A stretch of DNA of 64,000 nt from Leguminivora glycinivorella (taxonomy: Eukaryota > Arthropoda > Insecta > Lepidoptera > Tortricidae): NCBI RefSeq assembly GCF_023078275.1, contig NC_062991.1, positions 3,968,001 to 4,032,000 on the forward strand, read 5' to 3'. Shown one piece after another: positions 45,801 to 52,965 of the stretch. The notes beneath the pieces are model-generated. The model worked only from the letters and a program-made list of their open reading frames with translations, made no database searches and had not been told where the DNA came from. The first letter of the stretch is position 1. Every line of letters begins with the position of its first letter. Both the position numbers and the translations under genes were made by a program.

Positions 45801-48800
45801 AAGCCCCCCCGCATAAAAGAAAGATCAACGTAGTATTTAAAATAAGTTGGGTTAGCGTTTTCTTGTGACCTTTAAGAGCAAACAAAGGGGGGCTCGGGGG
45901 GCGAAGCCCCCCGCATGAAAGAAAGATCAACGTTGTATTTAAGATAAGTTGGGTTAGCGTTTTCTTGTGACCTTTAAGATTCAGATTCACATTCAGATTT
46001 TTTATTGATAAAATATGATATTTTACACGTCATTTTTTATAAGTAAGTTTGCTTTCCTGTTCCAGCGCCCCACGCTTTTACAATCAAATATTATAATTAA
46101 AAGCACATAGTTTTTAAACTTCAGCTCACAAATAGAGACAACTTGAACGATCCATAATTTATTTTTGGCTTTTACGTGCATTTATAAAAGCGTGTTTTAT
46201 AGTGTTTTTTAAACTATTAATTTATTTGTATGGGCTTTGTCTGCCCCGTATTATATGGTCCTTGAAATGAAATGAAATTTATTTGTTAATAACAATTGTT
46301 ACAAGTATTATAAGTGATCTTTGTTATAAGTATTATATCGACAGAGGAAAGGCGATCTAATGTGAATTTAGTTCAGGAGAGCGTTTAAAGTTTTATTTAT
46401 GGGGGAAAAATGGTTTATTGTTGCTGTTGTATTATTGTAGAGATATTGTCTATGCACGTAGATATTATGTAAAATTTTGATAAATTACAAAATAGTCGCT
46501 CATGTTAAATTGGCCTAAAAATCTGGAAGGTCTGGAAAGACCCTTTAAGCGACGCTCCAATTACATTGCCAACAAAAGGGTTAAATTTTTCTGCCATATG
46601 GTTCGTCGTCAAACATTTGTTCGGCTTTGGGGTAATGTTGATCTAGTATACCTACGTAAACAATATTAATTCATTAGGTACATAACTAAGTTGACAAATG
46701 CAGCTTGATTCTTTTAAACTTCGGATATTTTTTTTTAAATAGCTTCAGTCCATTATTGAGACTATTTCGCCAGTGTCAAGGTGATATGAGCTAATATTCA
46801 TTAGTGATTTTGGTACGGCAAGTACGACAGTGTACGCGGTGAGTTAGCACTTGTAAATTAATAGCTAGATTTCACAAGAGCACGGTGGACTACCGGCCGT
46901 TGACGACAACAAAGAGGCTAAACGCGTTTCGAGATTAATTCTTCATCAGCTTCTCACTACATTAGTTTACTGCATAATAAGCTATCGATATTACACTTTA
47001 ACAACATTAATGAGCAAAAGAAAAATAAATTATTCAAGACACGAGACCGTTAAGATGGCATTTGAACCGAAAGTCCACTTCAGATGTTAATAACTCTAGA
47101 TATGATATAGATCGGATATGTCACAGTGACAGTTTCTTAAAAAAAAACCTCACTTTTGACACAGACATATCGTGTACAGAGCTAATATCTGGCGTATTAA
47201 AGTTTGGATTGGGCCCTTTGTGCTTTAATTTGTATCGTTTTGGTTTTTAAGTCTTGAATAAGTTTTAAATATCCTGAAGCTGAATGCAAGAAAACTGCAA
47301 TTACCAAATTTTGTCTAGACAAGTCATAATAAAGGCTACATAAATTCTAACATTGATAATAGGTACCTAAAAAGTGATTGAAATATTTAAAAACTCCCGA
47401 AAAAAAGGTATATTTGAAATCCTGTTATATTTAAGTCACCCCGTGTGATGACGGGTTAAGAATTTCACCACCCCTTTCTTCCCGTGGGTGTCGTAGAAGT
47501 AGACTGTGGGATATGGGTTAAATTGTGGCGTAGGCGAGAGGCTGGCACCCTGTCACTGCAATGTCACAATTTCGTTTTCTTTCTACCCCTTGATCGCCAA
47601 GAGTGGCACTGAAACTTGAGTAGTTCATGTGCTCTGCCTACTACTCTATGGGAATGCAGGCGTGATTATATGTAGGTATGTATGTGTTATAACTCAAAAA
47701 ATGTATAAGGTGATTTTTATCCCCCTATTAACCGATTATGGAAAAATACATCGTTTTATATTTTCACATAAAAAGGTAGGGTTACCACAGTTACCACATT
47801 ATTACACAAAAGTTAAAGTGCATTTAAAGCCTTATTGAGTTATTAAAGTAGATCAAAAGAGAATTCCTTACCATTTTATAAAACAAAGCCGCCATTTCCC
47901 TGATAACTTCCTCCTTATATCGTTTACCCATCTTCAAACTTAGCATAGTATCAAAACACTGTATTATGTATAAAATCCAAAAAAAAATTGTTAAAACGAA
48001 ATACTTTCAAATTTTTAGGCTGAACTAGCTAGAACTAGAATTTTTAGCTATCACATCTGCCAAAAAACTTATCACAAACCCCCACAATCTCTAAACAATC
48101 CTCAAAATAAAATAAATAGTAATTCAACTGCTGACGGCCTGTTTTATAATCTCCAGTTAAAGCGACCTAAAAAAATAACACTGTTTCTTTCTTTCACCTG
48201 CGAGAAGAAAGAGAGCTTATTGTTTTTTTTATCTGACAACTTTAACTGGAGATTCTGAAACAGGCCCTTTATCAATAAAAAAAAAATAAAATCACTTATA
48301 AAGTACACCCCAAAAACTTTGTCACGAATATATCTTAAAACACCAATGATATCCCGAAAAGTTTAACAAGAAAATTTTAAAATTATCAAAAACCCCCATA
48401 ACATATCCAGAATCCGTACCTACAATTTAAAATAAACAAAAATCCGGAAACTTGTCATGAACCCGTACCTACAATTTAAATATATCTAAAACCCGTAAAC
48501 TTATCAGGAACCCGTACGAACAATTTAAAATGATCAAAGACCCGAAACTTATCAAAGACCCGTACCTGCCCGCGTCTAACCTCCTTCCTGCCGTTCTTTT
48601 CTTCAGTCTGCTCAGTCCTGTCTGTGTCTGACACGCCTTCTGCTAAGGACATGGTCTCGCGACTGCGGGGCACGACGTGAAGCGACGGGTTTTGGTTCGG
48701 AACTGATGCGGTCAGCCGTGGCAGCCGCTCCTTGGACGAAGATGCGTGGAGACGCGTTGTGTTAAAGTTTTTTGTGCTTAAGTAAGCTTGCGGAGGCGGC

Positions 48801-51800
48801 TAGTAAATTTAGTTTTTAACTCTTGGACCATTGAATGTTTATAAAAGTGGAGCAGTTGTAACTTAGACAAAATGTCATTCTTATACCTAACATGTTATCC
48901 AGCGCTGTCCCCTTAGTTCATACCGAGGGCTGCTAGAAGACTTGCAGCATCTCACACCCGACGCAGCTAATTGGCTAAGCTGCCTGGATATTGACTTTTA
49001 CAATTGTAATGTAGAAATAACCTATTTTTAAATTATTAAATAAATAACTACCCTCAAAAACTTATCGCACACAAAACATAGACATATCGTTCTTGCGTAT
49101 TTTGCGTAGTCTTTGTGAATATCTGATGTCATCATCCTCCTTGCCTTATCCCGGCATTGGCCACGGCTCATGACAGTCTGGGGTCCGCTTTGACAACCAA
49201 TCCCAGTATTTGGCGTAGGCACTAGCTTTTACGAAAGCGACTGCCACCTGATTTACTGCTGTAACTAGGCCTTGTTGGGATTCCGGTTTGCTGACGATGT
49301 TTTCCTTCACCGAAAACCGACTGGCAAATATAAAATGACATTTCGTACGTAAGTTCCTAAAAACTCATTGGTACGTATTAAGTCAAAAAATTACACAGGA
49401 TCTTTACGATTAGGCAAATTTCATGATCAGCTGACATCAACGAAGTTCTGTATTTTGGTCGCGCTTATCTCGAATCGAATCGACTGGCATAATACAACTC
49501 TCTTCACGTTCTGATATTTTATGATATGGATTGACAGTGGCTGTTATCATGTCTTGATAATTTGTATCAGCAGGCTTAGGCGGGTGAATTTCTCAGCGTG
49601 ATTTTTTTGTGGCGGAGCTGAAATTCATTGTGTGGGCTAATTGTTTCCGGGTTTTTATTTTTTTTATGAAAACCAATCCTAAAATACTACCTTCGGCAAC
49701 ATTGCAAATTGTTACAAGTGTTATGTATATTTATTTAAAAATAATTTTCCATCGAAATTCTAATTTTGGTGTAGCGTCCAGAGCCTGTTTTTAGCGGATT
49801 ATTGCTATGGTAAATCCAGTAAATCCGCAGCTATAAAGATAACTTGCCATAACTTCATTCTTTATTACATTAAGTATATTTTAAGATGACATAAGTCAAA
49901 ATTATTATACAATTTGACACTTATAACTGAGCACCAAAAGTTGTCCGGGGGAAAGAACCAATTTTGGTGGTAAGTATTGAAATCATTTTTATGGTTAAAC
50001 GAGACGCAGCAAGACGAACAAACGTGTCGTAACATGACCATTCAGGTTCGTTCCTGCATTTAGACATGACACAAGTGTCATACTTTGCTGGATTGGTCCG
50101 CCCCACACAAAAATATCTAATTTTGGTGGGTCGTAATACTTTTTCCACCAAAATTGCATAAATTTTGGTGGTGAACAAATTGAGGGCAATAACGTTTTTG
50201 TTTCTATTTGAAAAGTATTTAATACATGTTAAAAGTTTATTATTTCAAGTAGAAAATAATAGAAAAATGAATAAAAGGCTTTATTTTTGTTTTTATTTTT
50301 TATTTTTGTGGGTAGACCAATTTTGGTGGCGACCATGTCATTGAAATCGTAATTTCTCTAAAACTACTTATCATAATGAAAGGTCATTGATACATAACAT
50401 TGCTAATAATTAGTTATGTAACATCAGTACATAATTTCAGCAAAAATTACAAAACTAAAAAAATCCACCAAAATTAGGCAAATTTCGAGTATGTTGAAAT
50501 TCACCCAGGCGTCGGTAGATTATACTAGGTAGACCCTTTATTTTCCCACACAAAAAAGATCATGGCAGTTGGATCAGAAAGAATGCCGAAATGGAACAAC
50601 TAGTAACGGAGTCAAATATAAATAATACCTACTGGTGAAACCAAAGTACATCGTCTCCGTTGGCTTAGCCACCTCGAAAGAGTGGTTGAAAATCGGGCAG
50701 TCAAAGCCCTACTTAAGTCGACCAAACGGAAGCCGTCCTGCTGATCACTCGAAATATCGTTATACAGATAGAGAGTCGATGAAAGCTGGCCCGATACCGG
50801 TCAAGAGCGAGCAGTGTAAGCTCTCAATTGTATTAGAGAACTTGGTGACCAAATTAAAGTTCATATTGGTAATCGCGCCAGGAAGTAATGAAAAAATGAA
50901 AAAAGTGTTTTTTGACTCCACCACATAGTAAGTTGTTTTCTAAATGTGTTGATTGAATAGGCATGAGTAGTCTACTTCGCAGTAACAAGTTTATCAACAC
51001 AACAGTGTGCTCCTCTACCAACCCTTAAGATAACGTAGATTATTTAAGTATCTCTGTTTAAGGGCCAGTTGTTTCCAATTTTAAACGTACATATAGATGT
51101 AGTGCAAAAAAATTCCTTCGTATTGTTACGGAAACGTACGAACGTGTCATGCTATTTAGTCTCAGTACAAGAGGTACTGACACTGAAACTGTCCGAATGG
51201 TGGCCGCTATCGGATGTAAGAAGCGCCTGGCATCCGTTGGCTCGTTGGGTGGACGACATTCGGAAAACTGCGGGGCACTTCTGGATGAGATTAGCCCAGG
51301 ACCGGGATAAGTGGCGTACACGAAGGGAGGCCTATCCTCAGCAGTGGGCGATTAATGGCTGAAATGATGATAATGACACTGTCTGAGCTCGCATGACTAA
51401 TACGAACGTTTCCGTAAAAATACGAAGGAAAAGCTTTTCTCACTACATCTGTAGATGATTTTTTTTTTCTAATAACACTACAAAGATGCTTACTGCTATA
51501 CTTTCGCCAAACCAAAGTTTAACGGCGAGGTTATGCACTCTTATATTAAGAACTTATAACTATTCATTAACATGCACCATCAGTTATACAAAACACTGCA
51601 CTGGTGCACTGCACCTTGTCTTGTCTTGTCTTGTGCACTGGTGCTGGGCATTGCAGATACGGCTATGGAATATTTCATATTTCCCGTATGGTCTGAAGTC
51701 TTTACTCACTGTCACAAGTGTTTTTGCGACTTCATTTTCAATTCCTCACTTTTAGTGAAGGCCAGACACACTTCTCCGTATCTTCCTCCGTTTTCCATAC

Positions 51801-52213
51801 TTATCCGTAATATCCGTATTGATGTCATTGAAAAATAAAGTCAATTTATTTAGAAAAAATAGCTTCTCAAGGAAATACAAGGAAAGACTCACAATCCATG
51901 AGAATGAACTTGCTAGAGACCTACTAAATGAAAACAGTAACAACACAAGACTCAAAAGGTGGAAGATCTTGGAACTAGACCAGAGAGAATAACGCCCCCC
52001 TCTCTCCACATAAAAGGAATGGTGGTTAATGGACCACCACCGGGAAAATGTTATTAATAGTACCATACAATCTGATTATGGCTAAGAAAGCCGATGGCAG
52101 ATGAAACTTCAAAAAAAAAAAAATTAAGACATTTCACTAACCTCACCGTCGTCATTTTTATTCCGGGATATCTCCGCAATATCACGCCTTGGTATTATCA
52201 CAGTTACCGACAT
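24759..52213 (-). CDS. Nine-exon minus-strand gene, RRM-like protein of 377 aa
   Basis: Join (minus strand) of 52213-52142, 48730-48566, 47958-47872, 31496-31353, 29187-29032, 28100-27947, 25840-25755, 25367-25219 and 24879-24759: 1134 nt, 377 aa and TAA stop. Every junction has AG acceptor and GT donor, and phases match throughout. Residues 1-108 are charged and low in structure signals. Residues 109-156 hold an acidic GESESDISDSE stretch. Residues 167-200 and 218-257, and then 292-320, look like RRM-type beta-alpha-beta pieces (FTIYVYDIPDEVPEEDVRHA; VLRVTLANIEEANILLQNG). Similar modules occur in RRM proteins and in LINE gag-like proteins, but there is no zinc knuckle. I do not recognise the product. 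Nine exons argue against a recent retrotransposon. The gene spans 27 kb and hosts arrays 2 and 3 in its intron 4 of transcript order. Confidence 0.85.
25031..25100 (-). mobile_element. SINE fragment in intron 8
   Basis: GTGATCGCTTACCTTCAAGC and GACCTGTCTGCTCATTTG match, in reverse, the head of the element at 53725-53890. Confidence 0.55.
25219..25367 (-). CDS. Minus-strand gene exon 8
   Basis: 49 codons plus 2 nt. It encodes VLRVTLANIEEANILLQNGL and DFYGATYFPTE, a beta-alpha-beta-like segment, and ends phase 2 before a GTATAT donor. Confidence 0.88.
25755..25840 (-). CDS. Minus-strand gene exon 7
   Basis: 86 nt; two bases complete Gly260, then 28 codons (TSTPKPHDKPSRALTTIDGE, LVSSMVPK). Polar linker. 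Acceptor GCTCCAG, donor GTATGT. Confidence 0.88.
25912..26072 (+). mobile_element. Family P retroelement 3' fragment
   Basis: TGTGGCGTAGGCGAGAGGCT through GGATACAGGCGTGATTATAA. Longer copies are at 26814-27056 and 47441-47680, and small pieces at 32128-32185, 40483-40535 (inverted) and 42050-42105. All full copies end in a short tandem tail such as ATGTATGTATGT, which suggests retroposition. Confidence 0.65.
26073..26813. other. Intron 6 sequence, nothing recognised
   Basis: AT-rich intronic DNA of the minus-strand gene. Short opposing frames near 26522-26787 overlap each other and have no recognisable product. Confidence 0.4.
26814..27056 (+). mobile_element. Family P retroelement 3' fragment, fuller copy
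   Basis: From GGTGACGGGTTAAGAATTTC through GTCACTGCAATGTCACAATT to ATGTATGTATGTAG. Confidence 0.7.
27130..27250 (-). pseudogene. Decayed duplicate of exon 6
   Basis: CAATGACAGATGTAAACTTG, GCGCATGGCGAACGTCTTCT and a match to the exon's 5' end show that this is a copy of exon 6 (27947-28100). The reading frame and splice sites have decayed. Confidence 0.75.
27351..27515 (-). pseudogene. Second decayed duplicate of exon 6 with flanking sites
   Basis: It aligns along its whole length with exon 6, including AGTTACCTTCTCTTG at the donor side and CTCAGGGTAG at the acceptor side, so the duplicated unit included intron flanks. Indels and a stop soon after the acceptor break the frame. Confidence 0.8.
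27588..27913. mobile_element. Inverted-repeat element (GGGCCATTTTTTTT ends), copy 1
   Basis: Left TGGGCCATTTTTTTTCTAAG plus TTGTCCACCCCACTTTTT; right AGTGGCGTGGACAATTTTGA and AAATGGCCCAGATG. A central pair, CCATACATTTTTCATACC and GGTATAAAAACC-type sequence, adds internal symmetry. It ends about 33 bp before exon 6. A second copy is at 29541-29838. Confidence 0.7.
27947..28100 (-). CDS. Minus-strand gene exon 6 (RRM-like core)
   Basis: 51 codons plus 1 nt: IAIPCRPQKTFTIYVYDIPD, EVPEEDVRHALYKFTSVVEV, LRLHFSGSPRE. Beta strand, helix, beta strand are evident from the residue pattern. Donor GTAACT. Confidence 0.9.
28101..29031. other. Intron 5 of the minus-strand gene
   Basis: Unique AT-rich sequence. 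CAAACATGGTATGAAAT (28395) and ATTTCATACCATGTTTGAGA (28833) are inverted around it, suggesting an old inverted-repeat element of about 460 bp. No exon-like frame was found. Confidence 0.45.
29032..29187 (-). CDS. Minus-strand gene exon 5
   Basis: 52 codons, phase 0 at both ends: ASTICEKMEFKGCFSLTKTA, TGILFKFSHVDDYQMVFKKG, FHKVTGSRFYRK. Acceptor ATGTACAG, donor GTAATT. Confidence 0.9.
29230..29373. mobile_element. 144-bp palindromic MITE
   Basis: Arms of about 55 bp (TAAGGGTCCCCCCACATCTA, then GCGTCTCGCGA) are near-perfect reverse complements with a ~33-bp loop; one arm has GAGCG where the other has GATCG. Confidence 0.88.
29541..29838. mobile_element. Inverted-repeat element (GGGCCATT ends), copy 2
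   Basis: Left TTGGGCCATTCTTTTTCTAA plus TTGTCCACCCCAC; right AAAGTGGGGTGGACAATTTT. It lacks the final bases of the right end, where another repeat (29838-30050) starts. Confidence 0.65.
29838..30050 (+). mobile_element. Family R interspersed element
   Basis: A TGTCTGTTTGTCTG run, then GGCATCGTAGCTCCCGAACG and CATGAAAATCGGTCTA, ending TTTTAATTTTGTGGTTAGGT. A second copy is at 56556-56812. Confidence 0.7.
30310..31034. mobile_element. Outer inverted-repeat element of a nested pair
   Basis: ATTAAAATGCGACCGCCTAA, CATAGATGGCGCCACAAAA and TTGGCGTTA...GTGTCAC on the left recur as reverse complements on the right (30907-31030), giving arms of about 120 bp. The inner element at 30561-30834 sits between them. 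Confidence 0.8.
30561..30834. mobile_element. Inner MITE with ~93-bp arms
   Basis: Arms beginning ATATTATTAAATTAAAACGG and ending in ACGTCCGTGGTCACG are essentially perfect reverse complements around about 88 bp, which contains its own small inverted pair (CTACCCGCACTTGATTCAAG). Confidence 0.92.
31353..31496 (-). CDS. Minus-strand gene exon 4
   Basis: 48 codons, phase 0: MSDSFMWKEQIHTLMKGGES, ESDISDSENFLTKGAFLLTP, SHGLSMEK. It begins with Met just after the acceptor, so an alternative start here is conceivable. Acceptor TTCCCCAG, donor GTAATC. Confidence 0.88.
31650..31770 (+). mobile_element. tRNA-derived SINE head
   Basis: GTAACTGTAAGAGCGTGCGA (A-box region) and GTGGGTTCGATCCCCAGC (B-box) are followed by CCAATGAGTTTTTCG. 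It is the same family as 59054-59365 and 63495-63825, truncated here. Confidence 0.7.
31771..33123. other. Intron sequence, little recognised
   Basis: AT-rich DNA with a small family P piece at 32128-32185. A GC-rich patch at 32985-33085 (CGCGAACTCGCGGCC) directly precedes array 2. No exon of the minus-strand gene was found here. Confidence 0.45.
33124..33280 (-). mobile_element. End block of composite array 2
   Basis: AACACGCTTTTATTAGGTCG and following match 2831-2985 in reverse. One small duplication (AACTAACTATG) and a few substitutions distinguish it. Confidence 0.75.
33281..34022 (-). repeat. Composite array 2: 120-bp units, ~6
   Basis: Six units in strict 120-bp register, in the opposite orientation to array 1. 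The unit next to the end block carries the variant GGAGTCGGAAGATATGAACT, as in array 3, and the outermost carries AGGCCTGATGATGGTGCCGG, as in array 1, so position-specific variants are shared between arrays. Confidence 0.95.
34030..39385 (-). repeat. Composite array 2: ~100-bp hairpin satellite, ~50 units
   Basis: The largest array. Units alternate between variants (TTTTCTTGTGACC or TTTTCTTCTGACC; GGGTTAGCG or GGGATAGCG; CATAAAAG or CATGAAAG) in a pattern that repeats as two-unit and longer blocks, so expansion copied several units at a time. One unit (near 34750) reads GGGGGGCTTCGCCCCCC instead of the GGCGAAGCC orientation, a local flip of the palindrome centre. Deletion junctions lie near 35535 and 39110. 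Confidence 0.95.
39386..39750. other. AT-rich spacer between array 2 and an inverted-repeat element
   Basis: No gene, RNA or repeat structure that I can support. Confidence 0.4.
39751..40482. mobile_element. 732-bp element with ~182-bp inverted arms
   Basis: Left arm 39751-39932 and right arm 40301-40482 are near-perfect reverse complements (TTTAAAAAACACTATAAAAC, AAAGCGTGGGGCGCTGGAAC). The ~370-bp centre has no recognisable frame. A single arm recurs at 46052-46222. Confidence 0.88.
40536..40990. other. Intron sequence, nothing recognised
   Basis: AT-rich. An inverted family P piece (40483-40535) precedes it. Confidence 0.35.
41000..41290 (+). pseudogene. LINE reverse-transcriptase C-terminal fragment
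   Basis: At 41125-41250 the frame reads GRPKKRWMECVNNDMRVKSV then MELTADREEWRRKI and ends CADPK-stop. That is the typical end of insect RTE-like LINE ORF2 (R-P-x-x-R-W...D-R-x-x-W). It is followed by a GATGATGATGAT tail. The 5' part is missing, so this is a dead 5'-truncated copy. Confidence 0.8.
41821..42010 (-). mobile_element. tRNA-derived SINE, minus orientation
   Basis: On the minus strand it starts CTGCCTGCTAAGCCGCGGTT and has CCGGGTTCGAATCCCGGTAT (B-box), then GATGAGCACAGATATTTGTT and CACAAGCCTTCTTGAGCTTA. Partial relatives are at 4860-5075 and 8428-8520. Confidence 0.75.
42270..42755 (+). mobile_element. SINE-like element followed by a SINE/LINE tail
   Basis: 42270-42586 is the second copy of the element in gene 1 intron 1. 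It runs directly into GAGGAAACCGGACTAATTCC and GCGGACCCCAGGCTCCCATG (42595-42755), the tail shared with the SINEs at 59.1 and 63.5 kb. Confidence 0.7.
42760..43387. other. Intron sequence, nothing recognised
   Basis: AT-rich; the frame at 42921-43148 is short and has no recognisable domain. Confidence 0.35.
43388..43527. mobile_element. 140-bp palindromic MITE (ATCCGATATCGGAT)
   Basis: Arms TAAGTGCGTTTTCACATTAT plus CCGATCCGATATCGGATGT and their reverse complement at the right. Each arm contains the palindrome ATCCGATATCGGAT. Confidence 0.85.
43561..43720 (-). mobile_element. End block of composite array 3
   Basis: Same block as 33124-33280 and 2831-2990, here preceded by CACTTTTTATT, unlike either other copy. 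Confidence 0.75.
43721..44102 (-). repeat. Composite array 3: 120-bp units, ~3
   Basis: Three units in 120-bp register, with the same terminal variants as array 2. Confidence 0.95.
44110..45978 (-). repeat. Composite array 3: ~100-bp hairpin satellite, ~15 units
   Basis: Same unit as arrays 1 and 2, interrupted at 44383-44775 by a LINE fragment. One unit is cut short near 45520. Confidence 0.95.
44383..44775 (+). pseudogene. RTE-type LINE reverse-transcriptase end inside array 3
   Basis: The 119-residue frame at 44389-44748 starts MWCWRKMLAIPWTARRTNVS and contains RILYYFGHVARREPENLEKR, then PPTRWVDSVKK and AEDRAEWRALV. This is the C-terminal region of endonuclease-reverse transcriptases of RTE type (GHV-R--P---E; TRW-D). 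Frame and stop are intact, but the catalytic domains are absent. It interrupts a 100-bp unit, so it arrived after the array formed. Confidence 0.85.
46052..46222. repeat. Solo arm of the 732-bp inverted-repeat element
   Basis: GCTTTCCTGTTCCAGCGCCC through AGTGTTTTTTAAACTATTAA matches the right arm at 40301-40482. It lies about 70 bp beyond the end of array 3, as the full element lies about 365 bp beyond array 2. Confidence 0.85.
46223..47440. other. Intron sequence, nothing recognised
   Basis: AT-rich intronic DNA of the minus-strand gene. The frame at 47062-47250 has no recognisable domain or splice fit. Confidence 0.4.
47441..47680 (+). mobile_element. Family P retroelement 3' fragment
   Basis: GATGACGGGTTAAGAATTTC, GTGGGTGTCGTAGAAGTAGA and GGCGTGATTATATGTAGGTA. 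Ends in a GTATGTATGT tail. Confidence 0.7.
47872..47958 (-). CDS. Minus-strand gene exon 3
   Basis: 29 codons, phase 0: CFDTMLSLKMGKRYKEEVIR, EMAALFYKM. Probably helical. Acceptor ATAATACAG, donor GTAAGG. Confidence 0.8.
48136..48267. mobile_element. 132-bp MITE (GGCCTGTTT ends)
   Basis: GGCCTGTTTTATAATCTCCA plus GTTAAAG and, at the right, CTTTAACTGGAGATTCTGAA plus ACAGGCC are inverted. AAGAAAGAGAGC and TTTCTTTC pair inside. Confidence 0.8.
48566..48730 (-). CDS. Minus-strand gene exon 2
   Basis: 55 codons, phase 0: ERLPRLTASVPNQNPSLHVV, PRSRETMSLAEGVSDTDRTE, QTEEKNGRKEVRRGQ. The acceptor (CGTCCAAG) has a weak pyrimidine tract, so the 5' limit is the least certain junction of the gene. An internal Met (MSLAEG) could serve as an alternative start. 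Confidence 0.7.
49125..49380 (-). mobile_element. SINE tail, minus orientation
   Basis: CATCCTCCTTGCCTTATCCC, GGTCCGCTTTGACAACCAAT and TTTTCCTTCACCGAAAACCG match in reverse the body of the SINE at 59054-59365; the tRNA head is missing. Confidence 0.7.
49750..50500. mobile_element. Possible element with spaced AATTTTGGTGG motifs
   Basis: CGAAATTCTAATTTTGGTG near 49755 and CACCAAAATTAGGCAAATTTCG near 50466 could be eroded inverted termini. Between them AATTTTGGTGG or its complement occurs about six times in both orientations. The overlapping frames on the minus strand (49921-50189) have no recognisable product. Confidence 0.4.
50646..50743 (+). pseudogene. LINE reverse-transcriptase fragment
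   Basis: VHRLRWLSHLERVVENRAVK followed by a stop after KRKPSC. This matches the R-L-R-W-x-x-H-x-E-R segment that precedes the C-terminus in insect RTE-like LINEs. Dead fragment. Confidence 0.7.
51095..51449. mobile_element. TIR element carrying a LINE tail
   Basis: Arms of about 55 bp (AGATGTAGTG...CCTTCGTATTGTTACGGAAA and their complement at 51390-51449) enclose a LINE ORF2 end. At 51222-51362 the frame reads PLARWVDDIRKTAGHFWMRL, then AQDRDKWRTRREAYPQQWAI and a stop. The LINE part is plus-strand and ends in GATGATAATGA. It looks like a DNA element that captured a retroelement 3' end. Confidence 0.7.
51460..52141. other. Intron 1 end of the minus-strand gene, with a possible LINE/SINE remnant
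   Basis: CTTGTCTTGTCTTGTCTTG (51610) is a short direct repeat. 51840-52100 contains ATTAGAAAAAATAGC-type sequence and AAAACAGTAACAACACAAGA ending in a long A-run at 52115-52127, consistent with a retroposed sequence, but I cannot assign it. Confidence 0.35.
52142..52213 (-). CDS. Minus-strand gene exon 1 with start codon
   Basis: 24 codons, MSVTVIIPRRDIAEISRNKN, DDGE, ending before a GTTAGT donor. The leader just upstream (minus strand) is GTGTAAAGTGGTGCAAA. Joining it to exon 2 keeps phase 0. Confidence 0.7.
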
Positions 52214-52330
52214 TTTGCACCACTTTACACTGCAACACGAGAAATATTAGTCTAAAACACTACCTTACTATAACACAAATCACACTCTTTAAAACACCCA
52301 AACAGACAGACAGACACGTGTGTGTCACAT
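52214..52330 (-). promoter_or_regulatory. Probable 5' leader and promoter region of the minus-strand gene
   Basis: The sequence directly 5' of exon 1. No TATA box is evident. CACACACGTGTCTGTC-like sequence (about 52300-52330, minus strand) contains an E-box-like CACGTG. Assignment is by position only. Confidence 0.3.
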
Positions 52331-52815
52331 GTTTAGTAATGCTTGTTGTTATATCATAGATATTAAAATTACAATTACATTGCATCAATTTACCAGAACA
52401 ATTAGAAAGATTACAGAACTAAAATAAAAACAGTATCCCTAAAATCAAAGAAATTATAAATTTAATGTATATAAAGAAAACAAACAAATAATTAAAAGAG
52501 AACATTGGATTGAATTTGGTTCAAAAATTTCCAGTATTCAAGCTATGTTTCAACCCTGAGCTGAACTATGTATAAAATCTAAGTAGTTAAAATTTGAAAA
52601 TAGAACTGTCATTTTAATATCTAAATTATAACAAAGCTTAGGTAACACTGAAAGTTTTTGGAACTAGAACTTTTATCACATACGCCCTACCCCGTACCAA
52701 CCCACAAACTGATCGACCATAGCACGAAAATACCACAATTCTGATTCTTGGCAATGAAAAAGAAAGGAGTTGACAGATTAAGGATGGTTGTAAACTAATA
52801 TTACGACTACAATAG
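52331..52815. other. AT-rich intergenic sequence
   Basis: No frame, repeat or RNA gene that I can support. Confidence 0.4.
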
Positions 52816-52965
52816 GGTACGTGGGTAAAAACACAAACGATTGCGATAATATCATTATCGTAGCTAGGTATCTCTATCGCTCTTACGTATTGGCGTGACA
52901 GAGCCAGACTGCGTTTCGATTGGCGTCTTCAACGGTTGTCATTTCGGCTAGGTCGACAGGAAATG
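52816..52965 (+). mobile_element. Degenerate family B-related MITE
   Basis: GATAATATCATTATCGTAGC, GTGACAGAGCCAGACTGCG and TTGTCATTTCGGCTAGG match the subfamily seen near 7650 and 23630. Confidence 0.6.
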
